DNA from: Tetmemena sp. SeJ-2015
Taxonomy: Eukaryota; Ciliophora; Spirotrichea; Sporadotrichida; Oxytrichidae
DNA: 23,934 nt
Assembly: GCA_027382625.1 (NCBI GenBank)
Contig: JAJKFJ010024004.1
Span: 1-23,934 of the forward strand
Direction: 5' to 3'
Shown here: positions 23,349 through 23,934 of the stretch, one piece after another
How positions within the stretch are numbered: position 1 is the stretch's first letter
How the letters are laid out: every line of letters begins with the position of its first letter
The notes under the pieces: generated by a model
Told to the model about the DNA's origin: nothing
Database searches by the model: none
The model's input: only the letters and a program-made list of their open reading frames with translations
Made by a program: the position numbers and the translations under genes

Positions 23349-23934
23349 ATGGCATCAAAGCAAACACACAAAACGAATCATCATAAAAATAAGGACCTCC
23401 TCGAATTTGAGTAAGCTGAGATAGTTACTAAAAATACGAAAAAGTCTCCCTCTAAAGCTACTTTGAAATCTAATGTAAATAAGAAGTCCAACTTGCTATA
23501 AGAATAGAATCAGAGAGATGATGATGATATGTAAATAAATCAACTTGATTCTTAAGAAATTGGAGGTGATCTTGCAAGCGCCATGCTAAGATATTACTAA
23601 ATTAACGTTGATTTTTGAAATTGTTAAAACCTAATTAACTTTGAAAGAATTAACGTAATTGTAAGGGAATAATTATATATAGGGCCATTAGGGAACTCAC
23701 CCATTAGACATATAACTGTAAGTAAAAATCGCAAAAGAGATTTATAGGGCTAAAAAATTTAAATATAGACATCAGTAATTACTTACATTACACATTAAAA
23801 AATTTAGAAATGGAGGTTTTTTTCTCCATCAGACCCCCTCTGCGCCCACTCATTAAATTTCTAGTTTAATAATTCCCAGGCCCACCCACCACCCAAAACG
23901 AGCACGACAACTACAAAAAGTCAAAAGTAAGTAT
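23349..23934 (+). CDS. Gene 10: unrecognised protein, incomplete at the window end
   Basis: ATG 23349 opens a basic, Lys/Asn/Gln-rich frame (MASKQTHKTNHHKNKDLLEF, then KSPSKATLKSNVNKKSNLL) with an acidic DDDD patch, then IGGDLASAMLRYYQINV. Unprocessed, it stops at TGA 23616-23618 after 89 residues. A 9-base direct repeat flanks that stop (see IES 10.1); removing it keeps the frame open past the window edge, into a Pro/Thr-rich segment AHPPPKTSTTTTKSQ. A GTAAGT...TTATAG intron-like stretch at about 23717-23746 and a terminal GTAAGTAT may be further splice sites. No family recognised; the C-terminus is outside the window. Confidence 0.55.
23600..23647. other. IES 10.1 (pointer AATTAACGT, 48 bp)
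   Basis: Nine-base copies at 23600-23608 and 23648-23656. Multiple of three, contains the only in-frame TGA of gene 10 in this window. Confidence 0.68.

Noticed and set aside
1..23934. Frame breaks as sequencing errors
   Set aside because: Errors would be single-base indels. Here each break is an AT-rich insert of 11 bp or more flanked by a direct repeat, and several occur where a paralog is uninterrupted.
1..23934. Standard genetic code with many pseudogenes
   Set aside because: TAA and TAG occur in-frame dozens of times at Gln-compatible places, while real stops are TGA; paralog alignments support this.
1..23934. tRNA, rRNA, CRISPR array, bacterial operon or phage features
   Set aside because: None seen; codon use, introns and IESs are eukaryotic ciliate features.

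Overview
This window looks like germline (micronuclear) DNA of a spirotrich ciliate related to Oxytricha or Stylonychia, not ordinary genomic sequence. TAA and TAG sit inside long reading frames where glutamine fits, and TGA is the only stop, so a standard-code ORF scan shows only fragments. The reading frames are also broken about every 50-600 bases by short AT-rich inserts. Nearly every insert is flanked by a direct repeat of 2-9 bases. Removing one repeat copy plus the spacer restores a single protein frame. These are the properties of internal eliminated sequences (IESs) and their pointers, which lie between macronuclear-destined segments (MDSs). I found 70 candidate IESs (11-266 bp, about 3.7 kb in total) in ten genes. 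Three short GT...AG introns (33, 35 and 56 nt) lie among them. After removal, all seven genes whose two ends I could place have coding lengths divisible by three and no internal TGA. No C4A4 telomere arrays are present, and the MDSs are collinear, not scrambled.

Layout: gene 1 (+, 193-3978) is a large multi-pass membrane protein with 17 IESs. Genes 2 and 3 (-, 4169-6211 and 6705-8945) are tandem paralogs of the SLC22-like organic-ion branch of the major facilitator superfamily, with 11 and 8 IESs. Gene 4 (+, 9521 to about 9867) is a small unrecognised gene. Gene 5 (-, 9939-12020) and gene 6 (+, 12530-16770) are divergent glutamine-rich proteins; gene 6 is about 1,209 residues with coiled coils. 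Gene 7 (+, 17225-18104) is a 215-residue coiled-coil protein. Gene 8 (-, 18260-20582) is an equilibrative nucleoside transporter (SLC29/ENT). Gene 9 (+, 20898-23161) ends in an enkurin domain and is probably an axonemal protein. Gene 10 (+, from 23349) runs off the window.

The genes do not form an operon or an obvious pathway. Several are adjacent in divergent (5/6, 8/9) or convergent (1/2, 4/5, 7/8) pairs separated by 70-600 bp of AT-rich DNA. In the somatic nucleus of such a ciliate they would probably sit on separate small chromosomes. The two transporter paralogs act as an internal control: where one copy is interrupted, the other is often uninterrupted, and the rejoined protein matches it. 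IES intervals below are one pointer copy plus the spacer, and pointer sequences are read on the coding strand of the gene.
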